Below are positions 50,508-60,990 of a DNA stretch of 64,000 bases, in pieces; the stretch's first letter is position 1, and the number at the start of each line of letters is the position of its first letter. The notes below the pieces were generated by a model that did not search any database, was not told the DNA's origin, and saw nothing but the letters and a program-made list of their open reading frames with translations. Origin of the DNA: Alphaproteobacteria bacterium (lineage in GTDB: Bacteria > Pseudomonadota > Alphaproteobacteria > SMXS01). The translations under genes and the position numbers were made by a program. The stretch lies in assembly GCA_028284945.1 (NCBI GenBank), contig JANQQJ010000005.1, forward strand, positions 1 to 64,000, read 5' to 3'.

Positions 50508-51269
50508 CTAGATTTTCGTGATGGAGTTACCGCCATCAACCAGCATGGCGGAGCCCGTCACAAAGCTCGCGGCATCCGTTGCAAGAAACAGGGCTGCCTC
50601 AGCGATTTCTTCAGGGTCCGCCATTCGTTTGAGCGCATGCATGGATGCTATTGCGTCACTCGCTTCAGGTGCGTCGGAGAAATCTCCGGCCATATTGGTC
50701 TTGGTTCCGCCGGGCAGGAGGGCGTTAACCCGTATGCCTTGAGCGCCATATTCGGCAGCAAGGCATTGGGTCAAGCCAATCAGTCCAGCCTTGCTGGCGG
50801 CATAAGCTGACATGCCTGGCAAACCCACCGTATGCCCGACGAAACTCGAGACGAAAATGATGGATCCTTTACCGTTACGGCGCATCGGCGGTAGCTGGTG
50901 CTTTGCGGCGTAGAACCCGGATGTCAGGTTTGTGTCAAGAACCGTTTGCCAGCTTTGGGCGGTCATTGCGCAAATGTCGCCGGTCTCACCCAAGATTCCG
51001 GCGTTATTGAGGGCGATATCAAGGCGGCCGAATTTCGAAAGAGCTTCCTCGACCAATTCGCCTGCAAAGGATTCTTCTCTAACGTCTCCGGCAACGTAGG
51101 TCGCGACCCCTCCGGTGGTTTGGATGGTTTCAGTAACTTGCTCGAGCAGGTCGGCGCGCCGTGCGCCTAAAACCACATGCGCACCGTGTTTCGCGAAGAG
51201 CTTCGCTGCTGCCGCGCCGATTCCGCTGCTGGCACCGGTGATAATTGCTGTCTTGCCTTCAATGGACAT
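50508..51269 (-). CDS. Short-chain dehydrogenase/reductase
   Basis: The ATG at 51269 (preceded by CGGAGTACGGC) gives a 253-residue SDR with TGASSGIGAAAA, an Arg after beta-2 (GARRAD) indicating NADP preference, NNAG, the catalytic Ser in VSSFVG, and YAASK. The N-terminal extension of the longer frame to 51344 is not supported. The substrate is unknown. Confidence 0.9.
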   Translation of the reverse strand: MSIEGKTAIITGASSGIGAAAAKLFAKHGAHVVLGARRADLLEQVTETIQTTGGVATYVAGDVREESFAGELVEEALSKFGRLDIALNNAGILGETGDICAMTAQSWQTVLDTNLTSGFYAAKHQLPPMRRNGKGSIIFVSSFVGHTVGLPGMSAYAASKAGLIGLTQCLAAEYGAQGIRVNALLPGGTKTNMAGDFSDAPEASDAIASMHALKRMADPEEIAEAALFLATDAASFVTGSAMLVDGGNSITKI

Positions 51270-51406
51270 GCCGTACTCCGTTTGATTGAGCACGAAGCAT
51301 GTAAGGCCACGAAGACGGCCGCGCATTCCGATTCCTGCGATCACGCAAGTACCGAAGATTGACGAGAGCGGGCAGTCCCGCCTTAGCGGGATTTCAGAAC
51401 AGGCCG

Positions 51407-52090
51407 CTAGTTGGCCTGTTCGTCGGCGCCTTTGGTGTCTTTCTCCGGCAGATCGGGGAAGGGAGCCAAGGGGAACAGCGCGTCATTGCTCTTGTAGCTG
51501 ATGTAATCCAGCAGCTGATGGATATAGATCGCCAGGCGCTCGTTGAAGTCGGCAGCTGCGTCCAGTTCTTCCTTTGTCAGCATCGCGAAAACCCACTGGG
51601 CAAACGCGATCAGGAACAGCAGGTAGACGGCAATGACGGCGGCAAAACCGGCCAGAACCATCCAGATGCCGCGGACGAACTGGTTCCCGCGATAGGCCCA
51701 ATCAACTTCTTCCAGCTTTTCCTTGGTTTTGGCCGCGGCGGCAGATGCCGCAGCCGCTGCTTTGGCAGAGGCCGTCGGTTCAGCAGGGCCTTCGGCTGGT
51801 TTTTCAGCGGCTGCCTCAGATTCGGTTTTCGCTGCGTCATCGCCGGGGGCTGCCGGTTCCGATTCGGTCTCCGCAGCTTTTTCAGCTGCAGGTTCCGGTG
51901 TTTCAGCGGGCGTCGGCTCCGTGGCCTCGGCCTCTTGAGCTGATTCCCCACCGGTATCGCTGTCGGCTTCGGCCGGCGCTTCCTTTGCGGCTTCTTCTTT
52001 CTTAGCAGGCTTTTTGGCTGTGGAACGGCGCTTGGCCGGTTTTTTGGGTGTTTCTTCTTCCGGTGCGTCTTTTTCGGCGTCGTCAGCCAT
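51407..52090 (-). CDS. Membrane protein with low-complexity N-terminus and DUF4389-like domain
   Basis: The first 130 or so of 227 residues are almost only Ala, Glu, Lys, Pro, Ser and Thr, with a lysine-rich patch (KKPAKRRSTAKKPAKK); this part is likely disordered and cytoplasmic. A single transmembrane segment (GIWMVLAGFAAVIAVYLLFL) and a DUF4389-type tail (QWVFAMLTKEELDAAADFNERLAIYIHQLLDYI, in parts) follow. Function unknown. It precedes nothing obvious on its strand. Confidence 0.7.
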   Translation of the reverse strand: MADDAEKDAPEEETPKKPAKRRSTAKKPAKKEEAAKEAPAEADSDTGGESAQEAEATEPTPAETPEPAAEKAAETESEPAAPGDDAAKTESEAAAEKPAEGPAEPTASAKAAAAASAAAAKTKEKLEEVDWAYRGNQFVRGIWMVLAGFAAVIAVYLLFLIAFAQWVFAMLTKEELDAAADFNERLAIYIHQLLDYISYKSNDALFPLAPFPDLPEKDTKGADEQAN

Positions 52091-52099
52091 GAAATCCTC

Positions 52100-52522
52100 C
52101 TACTCGGGCGTCGGGGGTTTGCTCGGTCTGGTCACTATATAGGTAGCCACCAGCAGGTGGATAACCCCCAAACCGACAGGCAATTCCCACGATTCGGCGA
52201 CGAAGATTGTCACAAATGCCCAGCCGCCGGTCATCATCACCAGCGACAGAACCTTCGCTGACATCGGAATCACACCATATTTGTCCCAGGCGACCAGATA
52301 GGGGCCATAGTGCGGGTGGCTGTAAAGCCAATGGTGCCAGCGTTTCGAGCTCTTGGCGAACGCCCACGCGGCCACGAGAAGGAAAGGGACGGTCGGAATA
52401 ACCGGCAGAAATGCCCCGATCGCGCCCAGGCCGACAAACACCCAGCCCAGCGCGAACAGGGCATGGCGTGCCAAGGGTGACAGGTTTAGCTCGTCTGGAT
52501 CAGGGTCTTTGGCGTCCGGCAT
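52100..52522 (-). CDS. YbaN/DUF454 family membrane protein
   Basis: The 140-residue protein has two transmembrane hairpins. It shows the DUF454 pattern: LGWVFVGLGAIGAFLPVIPT, then PFLLVAAWAFAKSSKRWHHWL and HPHYGPYLVAW. Function is not known. It is nine bases upstream of the DUF4389-like gene on the same strand, so probably the same transcript. Confidence 0.88.
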   Translation of the reverse strand: MPDAKDPDPDELNLSPLARHALFALGWVFVGLGAIGAFLPVIPTVPFLLVAAWAFAKSSKRWHHWLYSHPHYGPYLVAWDKYGVIPMSAKVLSLVMMTGGWAFVTIFVAESWELPVGLGVIHLLVATYIVTRPSKPPTPE

Positions 52523-52572
52523 GGCCGCGACTATACGCGCGCACCGGTTTTTTTTGCTAACGGTGTTTCAGC

Positions 52573-52616
52573 GAAAAAAAGAGGCGCGCCGAGGGTCAGG
52601 GGGATGGCGCGCCTCT
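52573..52616 (-). terminator. Intrinsic terminator of nrdJ
   Basis: AGAGGCGCGCC (52580-52590) and GGCGCGCCTCT (52606-52616) form an 11-bp stem. Read on the minus strand it follows the nrdJ stop by about 20 bases and is itself followed by a run of seven T. Confidence 0.9.
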
Positions 52617-52636
52617 CAGGTTAAGGCGACGATAGG

Positions 52637-55600
52637 TCAGGAGCACCCGCTCGTCGCCCCGCAGGTATCGCATTTCAAGCAAGTGCCGTTGCGAACGAGC
52701 GTGAAGTTGCCGCATTCGCCACAGGCATCGCCTTCAAATCCTTTCATCCGGGCCTCCTGGACCCGATCCATAACCGTCACTTCGTGACTTTCGGTGTGGG
52801 TGGCCGCTATGACCGTGCCGTCACCGGTTTGGCCGACCGCAATGTCACTGACGGTTTCGACATGCGTCCGCGACACAATCTCCTCAACCGGGTCGGCCGC
52901 CCCGCCGTCCAGAACGGTCAGCTTGCTGCGGACAAAACCGTTGGAGGTTGCTTCCCGCAGCGCCTCGATCGTCGATGCGCCGGGCTGACGTCCTTCATCG
53001 GCACCGCTGCCCAATGTGTCAAAACGGGTATCCGAGGGCTCGACATGGGCCAGGTCATAGCGCCCGAGATAGGACACCGCCAACTCGCGGAACACGTAAT
53101 CCAGCAGTGAGGTCGACATCTTGATGGTGTCGTTGCCTTCCACCATGCCCGACGGCTCGAACCGGGTGAAAGTGTAGGCATCGACGAATTCTTCCAGCGG
53201 CACGCCATATTGCAGGCCGATGGAGATCGCGATGGCGAAATTGTTCATCAAGGACCGGAACGCCGCACCTTCCTTGTGCATGTCGATGAAGATCTCGCCG
53301 ACAGACCCGTCGTCATATTCACCGGTGCGGAGATAGACTTTATGCCCCCCTACAGTGGCTTTTTGGGTGTAACCCTTGCGGCGATGGGGTAAGCGTCCGC
53401 GGCCCGATGCCCGTTCGACAATCTTTTCGACGATACGCTCGACGGGGGCCGCAACAGCTTCCTCCTCCAACTCCTCATCATCGATGAGCGAGGTGCTCAT
53501 GGGCTGGCTGAGTTTTGAGCCGTCGCGATAGAGCGCGTTGGCCTTGAGCCCCAGTTTCCAGGAGAGCTCATAGGCGGACTGGCAATCGCCGACCGTAGCG
53601 GTGCTCGGCATGTTGATCGTCTTTGAAATCGCGCCGGAAATAAACGGCTGCGCGGCAGCCAGCATGCGGATATGGCTGTCGACAGAGAGATAACGCTTGC
53701 CGATACGGCCGCAGGGATTGGCGCAGTCGAAGACGGGCAGATGCTCTTCCTTCAGGTGCGGTGCACCTTCCAGTGTCATCGCGCCACAGCAATAGAGATT
53801 GGCGCTTTCGATATCTGCGGCGCTGAAGCCGATCTCGGTAAGCAGGTCGACGGCGGGGTCATCCAGTCTTGCCGGATCGAGCCCTAGGACTTCAGTGCAG
53901 AACGCTTCACCCAAGGTCCATTTGTTAAAGGCGAACTTGATGTCAAAGGCAGCGGATAATGACTCTTCGATCGCATTGAGCTGATCGTCGCCGAAGCCTT
54001 TAGCACGTAACGTGTCGTGATTGACGCCGGGGGCACCGTTAAGCGTATCGCGGCCAACGGCATAGTTAACAATCTCGGCAATCTGCATCTCGCCATAGCC
54101 GAGTTTGGCCAAGGCTGTCGGCACCATCCGGTTGATGATCTTGAAGTAACCGCCACCGGCGAGCTTCTTGAATTTGACCAGGGCGAAGTCTGGTTCGATG
54201 CCGGTGGTATCACAGTCCATAACCAGGCCGATGGTGCCGGTCGGTGCAATCACTGTGGCTTGAGCGTTGCGGTAGCCATGGGCTTCACCCAGCTCCAGCG
54301 CGTTATCCCAGGCGCGTTGCGCAGCACCTGCAATCGGCGCATCCGGACAATTGGCAATGTCGAGCGCGACGGGCAGGGTGTTCAGGTCTTCATAGCCTGT
54401 AGTTTCGCCATAGGCTGCGCGGCGATGATTACGCATCACCCGCAACATCGCAGCGCTGTTCTTGGCGTAGCCGGGGAAGGGGCCCAGTTCACCGGCCATC
54501 TCTGCCGATGTGGCATAGGACCGGCCGGTCATCAGCGCTGAAATAGCACCGCCCAGGGCGCGGCCTTCATCACTGTCATAGGACAGGCCGGACGCCATCA
54601 ACAGCCCGCCGATATTGGCGAAGCCGAGGCCCAGCGTGCGGTATTTGTAGCTGAGTTCGGCGATCTCTTTCGATGGGAATTGCGCCATCAGGACCGAGAT
54701 TTCGAGCACGATGGTCCACAAACGGACACCGTGTTCGAAACTGCCGACATCGAACGTCCCGTCATCACGCAGGAACGTCATCAGGTTGAGCGATGCCAGA
54801 TTACAGGCCGTGTCGTCCAGGAACATATATTCCGAACACGGGTTACTGGCGCGGATCGGGCCTGATTCAGGGCAGGTGTGCCAATCATTGATCGTTGTGT
54901 GGAACTGCAGACCGGGATCGGCACAGCCCCAGGCGGCAAAGCCGATCTTTTCCCAAAGCTCGCGGGCATCAACCGTGCGCACCGGCGAGCCATCTGTGCG
55001 GCTGGTCAGTGTCCATTCCCCGCCATCAACAACGGCCTGCATGAATTCGTCGGTGACACGGACACTGTTGTTCGAGTTCTGGCCAGAGACGGTCAGATAG
55101 GCATCCGAATCCCAGTCGGTGTCATAGGTCTTGAATTCAATGCCGGTGTAGCCCTGACGCGCGAACTCGATCACCCGCTGAACATAATTTTCCGGGATCA
55201 TGGATTTGCGGGCGCCGATGACCGCTTTTTTCAGCTGCGGATTCGCCCGTGGCTGGAAGCGTTCGTCGTCTGTCAGGTTGTCATGCGGCGCACAGGCCTC
55301 AATGATTTCGTTGAGGTGCTTTTCGGCCAGTTTGGAGCCAGCCACCAGCGCTGCAACCTTTTGTTCTTCAATCACTTTCCAGTCGACGAACTGTTCGACG
55401 TCCGGATGGTCGACGTCGACGACAACCATTTTGGCGGCGCGGCGGGTCGTGCCCCCGGATTTGATCGCGCCGGCGGCCCGATCGCCGATTTTCAGGAAGC
55501 TCATCAAGCCGGACGATGTGCCGCCACCCGACAGGGGTTCGCCTTCACCGCGAATGTAAGAGAAGTTGCTGCCGGTTCCCGAGCCATATTTGAACAGGCG

Positions 55601-56251
55601 CGCTTCACGGACCCACAGGTCCATGATGCCGCCCTCATTGACCAGATCATCGGAAATGCTCTGGATGAAGCAGGCATGCGGCTGGGGATGCTCATAGGAG
55701 CTTTTTGATTTTGTCAGCTTGCCGGTTTCGAAATCGACATAGTGGTGGCCCTGGGCCGGTCCGTCGATGCCATAGGCCCAGTGCAGCCCGGTGTTGAACC
55801 ACTGAGGCGAGTTCGGGGCGCACATTTGCTTGGCCAGCATGTGGCACAGCTCGTCAAAGAAGGCACGGGCATCTTCCTCACCGTCAAAATAGCCGCCTTT
55901 CCAGCCCCAATAGGTCCAGGTGCCGGCCAAACGCTCAAAAACCTGCTTTGCGCTGGTCTCGCCCGTGTAATCACGGTCATCTGATGTATCAGCCGACTCC
56001 CGGCGCCACAGCCATGCAGGGATGCCGTCTTCCTCAACCGGCTTCAACGCGGCGGGCACGCCTTTCTTACGGAAGTATTTCTGGGCGATGATGTCGGTGG
56101 CGACCTGGCTCCAGCCGCTGGGAACCTCTACATCGTCGAGCTTGAAAACAATGGAGCCATCCGGATTGCGAATCTCGCTGGTCGCGGTCTTAAACTCAAT
56201 TCCCTCATAGGCCGACTTGCCTGCTTCCGTATAATGCCGCGTAATTCGCAT
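52637..56251 (-). CDS. nrdJ: Adenosylcobalamin-dependent (class II) ribonucleotide reductase
   Basis: The 1204-residue enzyme has the class II/NrdJ layout. Active-site motifs include [32 protein letters not shown], and the [20 protein letters not shown] loop; [11 protein letters not shown] is in the C-terminal barrel half. The C-terminus is a Cys-rich zinc-ribbon-like tail ([19 protein letters not shown]). It makes deoxyribonucleotides from NDP/NTP using B12, independent of oxygen. Length is normal for alphaproteobacteria. Two NrdR-box-like sites lie upstream. Confidence 0.96.
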   Translation of the reverse strand: MRITRHYTEAGKSAYEGIEFKTATSEIRNPDGSIVFKLDDVEVPSGWSQVATDIIAQKYFRKKGVPAALKPVEEDGIPAWLWRRESADTSDDRDYTGETSAKQVFERLAGTWTYWGWKGGYFDGEEDARAFFDELCHMLAKQMCAPNSPQWFNTGLHWAYGIDGPAQGHHYVDFETGKLTKSKSSYEHPQPHACFIQSISDDLVNEGGIMDLWVREARLFKYGSGTGSNFSYIRGEGEPLSGGGTSSGLMSFLKIGDRAAGAIKSGGTTRRAAKMVVVDVDHPDVEQFVDWKVIEEQKVAALVAGSKLAEKHLNEIIEACAPHDNLTDDERFQPRANPQLKKAVIGARKSMIPENYVQRVIEFARQGYTGIEFKTYDTDWDSDAYLTVSGQNSNNSVRVTDEFMQAVVDGGEWTLTSRTDGSPVRTVDARELWEKIGFAAWGCADPGLQFHTTINDWHTCPESGPIRASNPCSEYMFLDDTACNLASLNLMTFLRDDGTFDVGSFEHGVRLWTIVLEISVLMAQFPSKEIAELSYKYRTLGLGFANIGGLLMASGLSYDSDEGRALGGAISALMTGRSYATSAEMAGELGPFPGYAKNSAAMLRVMRNHRRAAYGETTGYEDLNTLPVALDIANCPDAPIAGAAQRAWDNALELGEAHGYRNAQATVIAPTGTIGLVMDCDTTGIEPDFALVKFKKLAGGGYFKIINRMVPTALAKLGYGEMQIAEIVNYAVGRDTLNGAPGVNHDTLRAKGFGDDQLNAIEESLSAAFDIKFAFNKWTLGEAFCTEVLGLDPARLDDPAVDLLTEIGFSAADIESANLYCCGAMTLEGAPHLKEEHLPVFDCANPCGRIGKRYLSVDSHIRMLAAAQPFISGAISKTINMPSTATVGDCQSAYELSWKLGLKANALYRDGSKLSQPMSTSLIDDEELEEEAVAAPVERIVEKIVERASGRGRLPHRRKGYTQKATVGGHKVYLRTGEYDDGSVGEIFIDMHKEGAAFRSLMNNFAIAISIGLQYGVPLEEFVDAYTFTRFEPSGMVEGNDTIKMSTSLLDYVFRELAVSYLGRYDLAHVEPSDTRFDTLGSGADEGRQPGASTIEALREATSNGFVRSKLTVLDGGAADPVEEIVSRTHVETVSDIAVGQTGDGTVIAATHTESHEVTVMDRVQEARMKGFEGDACGECGNFTLVRNGTCLKCDTCGATSGCS

Positions 56252-56689
56252 ACTGATCTAAAGCCCCTCTCGCCCGTAACTAGATTGCTGAGTTTGTCCT
56301 CCTCGCGTCCCAAGATGTTGTGCCCTCGTTTGACGCGGACACAAATGCTAGGGGCAACATTCGGTGATGCACAAGGGCAAAAATCGCAATATCTGGAAAT
56401 AATTTTCTTGCAACGTCTAAATATTGTGTCGGGCAAGGGCTTAGCCGGTGTTGTTGATGTATGTCGGGGCGGTGAGTGGCTGGAAACCGCACAAGACCAA
56501 GTTCCTTAATCAAACCAAGCCTTTGCCACCTCATAATCACAATTGACGTAAAATAATCTGGTGAATGCGGTCGCTTGAAAACGCCATCTGCGTGACTCAC
56601 ATGATGGCCAGTACGAGTCGCCTTTGTGGTTGCACTGGACGGCGGCAACCGCCTTTGTCATAGTCGCGCCGCGTCAACAGGAGCATGCA
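56252..56689. other. Divergent intergenic region between nrdJ and the NDUFA12 gene
   Basis: This 438-base stretch separates the two divergent genes. It contains the tandem NrdR-box-like sites described separately and presumably both promoters. I saw no cobalamin riboswitch B12-box pattern, no RNA gene and no credible ORF. Frames on both strands here lack family resemblance. Confidence 0.6.
56383..56429 (-). promoter_or_regulatory. Tandem NrdR-box-like operator of nrdJ
   Basis: On the minus strand, ACACAATATTTAGAC (56415-56429) matches the NrdR box consensus ACACWATATNTNGNT except at the last base. A weaker second site, TCCAGATATTGCGAT (56383-56397), starts 32 bases further downstream, about three helical turns, the usual spacing for tandem NrdR boxes. 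NrdR would repress nrdJ when dATP is high. The boxes lie 130-180 bases before the start codon. Confidence 0.6.
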
Positions 56690-57070
56690 ATGTCCCTTCT
56701 TCGGGCGATTTTCATTTGGTGGCAGGATCAGACCATCGGCACGTGGTTTCATACGCTGCGGCGCGGGTCCAAGGTCGGCACCGATGATGATGGCAATACC
56801 TACTATGAGGACCGCAAGACCGGCCGCCGCTGGGTCATCTATGACGGTGACATTGAGGCGTCCCGTGTTCCGCCGGAATGGCATCGCTGGCTGCACTACA
56901 CCACCGATGTGCCGCCGAGCGAGGCACCGCCACTGGTGAAGGCTTGGGAAAAACCGCATGTGCCGAACCTGACCGGGTCTGTCGCCGCTTATGTTCCGCC
57001 TGGAAGCCTGAGTGATTCGCGGGAGCGGGCACGAGCCACAGGCGATTATGAGGCGTGGCAGCCGGAATGA
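56690..57070 (+). CDS. NADH:ubiquinone oxidoreductase accessory subunit NDUFA12
   Basis: The ATG at 56690 (preceded by CAGGAG) gives 126 residues with the NDUFA12 pattern: WWQDQTIGTWFHTLRRGSKVG, GNTYYEDR, GRRWVIYDG, and PPEWHRWLHYTTDVPPSEAP. This supernumerary complex I subunit is found in alphaproteobacteria and mitochondria. It is placed ahead of mlaD and a DUF2155 gene, an order common in alphaproteobacteria. Confidence 0.94.
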   Translation: MSLLRAIFIWWQDQTIGTWFHTLRRGSKVGTDDDGNTYYEDRKTGRRWVIYDGDIEASRVPPEWHRWLHYTTDVPPSEAPPLVKAWEKPHVPNLTGSVAAYVPPGSLSDSRERARATGDYEAWQPE

Positions 57071-57101
57071 ACGGTCTGGCCGCCTTGCATAGGGATCGAT
57101 A

Positions 57102-57563
57102 ATGCGCGGCACCGTTGTTGAAACACTGATCGGTGCTGTCGTTTTGGCCGTCGCGGCTGGCTTCTTTTATGTGGGCTATTCCAGGACCGAGCTGACGCCG
57201 GCATCCGGCTATGAACTCTCCGCTAATTTTGACCGGGTGAGTGGCTTAAGCATCGGCTCAGACGTGCGGGTCAGCGGCATAAAGGTTGGTTCCGTCCTGT
57301 CACAGGACCTGGACCCAGACACATTTGAAGCCGTGCTGGTGATGGGCATCCGCCCCGGCATCGAACTGCCGGAGGATACCTCGGCCAAGATAGGTCAGGA
57401 CGGTTTGCTGGGCGGCAGTTTTGTTGACCTTGTGCCTGGCGGCTCTCCGGACATGCTTGAAGATGGCGATCAGGTTGAATTTACCCAGGGCGCGATTGAC
57501 TTGATCGGCCTTGTCGGACGGCTGGTCTACGGCTCGACTGAGGGTTCGGAAGACGAGCAGTGA
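57102..57563 (+). CDS. mlaD: MlaD-type lipid-binding protein (MCE domain)
   Basis: The 153-residue protein has an N-terminal anchor (LIGAVVLAVAAGFFYVGYS) followed by one MCE domain (LSANFDRVSGLSIGSDVRVSGIKVG, in parts). MlaD forms a hexameric ring in the inner-membrane Mla complex that moves phospholipids to keep outer-membrane asymmetry. The other mla genes are not in the window. The stop overlaps the next gene start (GTGA). Confidence 0.93.
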   Translation: MRGTVVETLIGAVVLAVAAGFFYVGYSRTELTPASGYELSANFDRVSGLSIGSDVRVSGIKVGSVLSQDLDPDTFEAVLVMGIRPGIELPEDTSAKIGQDGLLGGSFVDLVPGGSPDMLEDGDQVEFTQGAIDLIGLVGRLVYGSTEGSEDEQ

Positions 57564-58024
57564 GAGTCCCTGGTCGGTTTGCCGCCGGACTGGTCGGCGT
57601 AAGTCTTTTGACAATGTCTGGTGTTTCGGCCGTTCGGGCCGAAGACCCAGTCGAGGACATGGCGATCCTGGAACGGCTAGATGCGCTGCGCCGCATTGCG
57701 GTTTTGCGCGCGGTCGACAAGATCACGGCGAAACGCACCGACATTGAGATCGAAACCGGCGAGGTTGTCGAGTACGGCACCCTGGAGATCGTCGTGCAGA
57801 CCTGTCACAAGCGCCCGCCCGAGGAAACACCGGAGGTGACTGCTTATCTGGAGGTGACGGATATCCCGCCGCAAGATGAAGCCCGGCAAATCTTCAGCGG
57901 CTGGATGTTTGCGTCGAGCCCGGCCGTCTCCGCGCTCGAGCATGCGGTCTATGACGTCTGGGTGATCGATTGCAAAGCCTTTGCGCCGGTTACGTCCGAC
58001 CCCAAGGCGGAAAAGTCACCCTGA
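57560..58024 (+). CDS. DUF2155 domain protein, exported
   Basis: Starting at GTG 57560 gives 154 residues with an N-terminal signal peptide ([18 protein letters not shown]). The DUF2155 core has the pattern [62 protein letters not shown]. This family is confined mainly to alphaproteobacteria; function unknown. Its 3' end overlaps the convergent aat gene by 76 bases. Confidence 0.9.
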   Translation: MRVPGRFAAGLVGVSLLTMSGVSAVRAEDPVEDMAILERLDALRRIAVLRAVDKITAKRTDIEIETGEVVEYGTLEIVVQTCHKRPPEETPEVTAYLEVTDIPPQDEARQIFSGWMFASSPAVSALEHAVYDVWVIDCKAFAPVTSDPKAEKSP

Positions 58025-58599
58025 ACCGAAAGAGCCTGGCCAAGAAGCCGGTGATAGGCCGTCCTTGATATTTCAATCGCGCCGAACTGCGACAGATGGG
58101 CGGTGACAAACTGCGAATCGAGCAGGCTGTAACCGCCAGCCATCAGCCGCGCCACCAGATGCACCAAAGCAACTTTGCTGGCGTCCCGCTCACGCGAAAA
58201 CATGCTCTCGCCGAAGAACGCACCGCCGAGTGCGACTCCATAGAGGCCGCCGACGAGACGGTCTTCGAGCCAGCATTCTACGGTGTGTGCCGCGCCGCGA
58301 TTGAACAGATCCGTGAACAGGGCGATGATTTTGTCGTTGATCCAGGTCGATGGCCGGCCCGTGGTCGATTCCCGGCATCCATCCAGAACCCGGTTAAAGC
58401 TCTGATCGATGCGAACTGAGTACCGGTCGGATCGAACAGTGCGCGCCAGCCGTTTTGGCACATGAAACGATTCCAAAGGGATGATGCCTCGTCGTTCAGG
58501 ATCGACCCAGAACAGTGATGTGGAGTCCGCGCTTTCCGCCATCGGGAAAACGCCCGATGCATAGGCTGACAATACAATTTCCGGTGTGAGTTCGCTCAC
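57949..58599 (-). CDS. aat: Leucyl/phenylalanyl-tRNA--protein transferase
   Basis: The 216-residue enzyme of the N-end rule pathway adds Leu or Phe to proteins with N-terminal Arg or Lys. It has the motifs [56 protein letters not shown] and [19 protein letters not shown] (in parts). The N-terminus is short but intact. Its last 25 codons overlap DUF2155 coding sequence on the other strand. Confidence 0.95.
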   Translation of the reverse strand: MSELTPEIVLSAYASGVFPMAESADSTSLFWVDPERRGIIPLESFHVPKRLARTVRSDRYSVRIDQSFNRVLDGCRESTTGRPSTWINDKIIALFTDLFNRGAAHTVECWLEDRLVGGLYGVALGGAFFGESMFSRERDASKVALVHLVARLMAGGYSLLDSQFVTAHLSQFGAIEISRTAYHRLLGQALSVQGDFSALGSDVTGAKALQSITQTS

Positions 58600-58628
58600 A
58601 AGGTCCCTGGCTGTCCGTTGCCGCGCGG

Positions 58629-59978
58629 CTACTCGCTATCGGACGCGGCGAGGTATTCCTCAAGCCAGTGTATATTATAAACGCCATCCAGGAAGTCCGG
58701 GTTTTCGATCAGTTCGGCGTGCAGCGGAATGGTTGTTGAAACACCGTCGACGACAAACTCTTCCAGCGCCCGGCGCAGCCGCATCAGGCAGCCATTGCGT
58801 GACTTGCCATGGACGATCAGTTTGGCGATCAAACTGTCATAGTAGGGGGGCACGGAATAACCGGCATAAAGCGCCGAATCGACCCGCACGTCCAGCCCAC
58901 CTGGCGGGTGGTAGTCGGTGACAAGACCGGGTGTCGGCACGAAGGTCCGGGGATCTTCCGCATTGATCCGGCATTCGATCGAATGGCCCGAAAACGTAAT
59001 TTCATCCTGCAAATACTCGACCGGCAGGCCTGCGGCGACGCGAATCTGCTGTCGGACCAGATCGATCCCGGTGATCATTTCCGTTACCGGGTGTTCGACC
59101 TGGATGCGGGTGTTCATTTCAATGAAATAGAACTCGCCGTTCTCATAGAGAAACTCGACGGTACCGACACCTTCATAGCCCATCTCGCCGATTGCTTTGC
59201 TAACGATCGCGCCGATTCGCTCCCGGTCCTGGTCGTTAAGGGCCGGCGAGGGGGCCTCTTCCAGAACCTTTTGGTGCCGGCGTTGCAGCGAACAGTCGCG
59301 CTCGCCAAGATGCAGCACATTGCCATGGGTGTCGGCCAGCACCTGCACTTCGATATGACGCGGCGTACCGAGATATTTTTCCAGATAGACTGTGTCATCG
59401 CCAAAGGCAGCCTTGGCTTCAGAGCGTACGGTCGAGAATGCCTCGGCCATATCTTCCTGGGCCTCGACCACTTTCATCCCTCTGCCGCCGCCGCCAGAGG
59501 CGGCTTTCAACAGCACGGGATAGCCGATGCTCTCTGCAAAGGCCTCGGCTTGCTCAGCACTTTCCAGGTCCCCGTCCGAGCCAGGCACCACGGGAATACC
59601 CAATTTTTGCGCTGTGTCGCGGGCAGCGATCTTGTCGCCCATCAGGCGGATGTGATCGGCCGAGGGGCCGATGAATTTGATGCCGTGGTCAGTGACGATC
59701 TCTGCGAAATTGGCATTCTCTGACAGAAAGCCATAGCCGGGATGGATCGCATCAACGCCACTGATTTCCGCCGCGGACAGAATCGCTGGAACGTTCAAAT
59801 AGCTTTGGGCGGCCGACGGCGGCCCGATGCAGATGGCTTCATCTGCAAGCCGCACATGCATGGCCAGTTCATCGGCCTGGGAATGGATCGCGACCGTCCG
59901 GATACCCATTTCCCGGCAGGCCCGGTGAATGCGCAGCGCAATTTCGCCACGATTGGCGATCAGGACTTTGTCAAACAT
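58629..59978 (-). CDS. accC: Acetyl-CoA carboxylase biotin carboxylase subunit
   Basis: The 449-residue ATP-grasp enzyme has the N-terminal Rossmann part ([20 protein letters not shown]), the ATP-binding Gly-rich loop [14 protein letters not shown], and [16 protein letters not shown] at the catalytic site. It carboxylates biotin on AccB, starting fatty acid synthesis. It is downstream of accB with a 3-base gap, the standard accBC operon. Confidence 0.97.
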   Translation of the reverse strand: MFDKVLIANRGEIALRIHRACREMGIRTVAIHSQADELAMHVRLADEAICIGPPSAAQSYLNVPAILSAAEISGVDAIHPGYGFLSENANFAEIVTDHGIKFIGPSADHIRLMGDKIAARDTAQKLGIPVVPGSDGDLESAEQAEAFAESIGYPVLLKAASGGGGRGMKVVEAQEDMAEAFSTVRSEAKAAFGDDTVYLEKYLGTPRHIEVQVLADTHGNVLHLGERDCSLQRRHQKVLEEAPSPALNDQDRERIGAIVSKAIGEMGYEGVGTVEFLYENGEFYFIEMNTRIQVEHPVTEMITGIDLVRQQIRVAAGLPVEYLQDEITFSGHSIECRINAEDPRTFVPTPGLVTDYHPPGGLDVRVDSALYAGYSVPPYYDSLIAKLIVHGKSRNGCLMRLRRALEEFVVDGVSTTIPLHAELIENPDFLDGVYNIHWLEEYLAASDSE

Positions 59979-59981
59979 CGG

Positions 59982-60443
59982 CTATTCGAGAATCAGCAGG
60001 GGTTCGCCGAATTCGACGGGTTGCTCATTTTCCACCAGAATCTGCTTCACGACGCCACTGCGCGGTGCAACGACGGGATTCATGGTCTTCATGGCCTCAA
60101 TAATCAGAAGTGTCTGACCCTCGGTGACGGAATCGCCGGGCTTCACAAATGCTGGTTGGCCCGGTTCAGCCGCCACATAGATTGTGCCGACCATAGGTGA
60201 CGTAACGGCCCCCGGATGGGACCGCATGTCAGCGGGCGCATCATCAGGAGGCGTATCGCTTGCAGGCGCGGGCGAAGCTGCCGGTGGCGGTGCGCTGACG
60301 GCAACCGCCGGCGCCGAACCGCCGCCCCGGCCAATACGGATGCGAACGTCATCGTCTTCAATTTCGATTTCGGTCAGACCGGTTTCATCGAGAAGAGCCG
60401 CGAGTTCGCGGATGAGGTCTTTGTCGAAGGAGAATTTAGCCAT
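59982..60443 (-). CDS. accB: Acetyl-CoA carboxylase biotin carboxyl carrier protein
   Basis: The 153-residue protein has an N-terminal domain (FDKDLIRELAALLDETGLTEIEI, in parts), an Ala/Pro linker and the biotinyl domain with IIEAMKTMN, in which Lys is biotinylated. It carries carboxybiotin between AccC and the carboxyltransferase. It sits between aroQ and accC, an order common to many bacteria. Confidence 0.96.
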   Translation of the reverse strand: MAKFSFDKDLIRELAALLDETGLTEIEIEDDDVRIRIGRGGGSAPAVAVSAPPPAASPAPASDTPPDDAPADMRSHPGAVTSPMVGTIYVAAEPGQPAFVKPGDSVTEGQTLLIIEAMKTMNPVVAPRSGVVKQILVENEQPVEFGEPLLILE

Positions 60444-60460
60444 GAAGCCTGCGCCACAAT

Positions 60461-60916
60461 TCAGGAAGCGGCGACTTTATCCGCAAGCGCATCCAGCGCC
60501 AAGAGATACCCTTTCGCACCCAGCCCGCATATCACCCCGTCAGCAGCCTGGCTGACATAGGAATGATGCCTGAATGCCTCGCGCTGAAAGATGTTGGATA
60601 GGTGAACCTCGATAACCGGGCCTTCGAAGGCCAGCAGGGCATCGAGAATGGCAACCGAGCTATGCGTATATGCCGCGCCATTGATGATGATCGCATCCAT
60701 GTCAGCCCGGGCATTCTGGATCCAAGTGACCAGTTCACCTTCATCGTTGGACTGGCGGAAATCCACGGAAAGGCCGAGGTCTGCGGCCTTGGCGTGCACC
60801 ATATCTTCAACGTCAGACAGGGTCTGGCTGCCATAGATTTCAGGCTCACGGGTCCCCAGTAAATTCAAGTTGGGGCCGTTCAGCACCAGTATCCGGGCGC
60901 CCGGTGCGCTTGCCAT
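60461..60916 (-). CDS. aroQ: 3-dehydroquinate dehydratase, type II
   Basis: The 151-residue dodecameric enzyme of the shikimate pathway has the flexible active-site loop [18 protein letters not shown] (with the catalytic Tyr), [16 protein letters not shown] and [17 protein letters not shown] with the catalytic His. The gene begins the aroQ-accB-accC operon. Confidence 0.96.
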   Translation of the reverse strand: MASAPGARILVLNGPNLNLLGTREPEIYGSQTLSDVEDMVHAKAADLGLSVDFRQSNDEGELVTWIQNARADMDAIIINGAAYTHSSVAILDALLAFEGPVIEVHLSNIFQREAFRHHSYVSQAADGVICGLGAKGYLLALDALADKVAAS

Positions 60917-60990
60917 GCTGAAATCCTCTCTATATTAGGGTGAGACCTTGTAAATCCCTGCAACGCCCAAGTCAAAATAACGGAAATCGC

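Noticed and set aside
51375-51392. Small hairpin TCCCGC/GCGGGA between the SDR and DUF4389-like genes
   Set aside because: Only six base pairs and a three-base T-run in the plus direction, in which no gene ends here. Not convincing as a terminator.
54017-55708. Long plus-strand frames inside the nrdJ region
   Set aside because: These are shadows of the highly biased codon usage of nrdJ on the minus strand, without family resemblance or ribosome-binding sites.
56252-56689. Cobalamin riboswitch before the B12-dependent reductase gene
   Set aside because: I looked for the conserved B12-box pattern and the associated stems on the minus strand and did not see them. Regulation by NrdR boxes is the better-supported reading.
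58809-59723. 304-codon plus-strand frame opposite accC
   Set aside because: Shadow frame of accC, which is unmistakable on the minus strand.
60917-60990. TPP riboswitch before the thiSG gene
   Set aside because: The gap is too short and lacks the conserved thi-box core, so no riboswitch is claimed.
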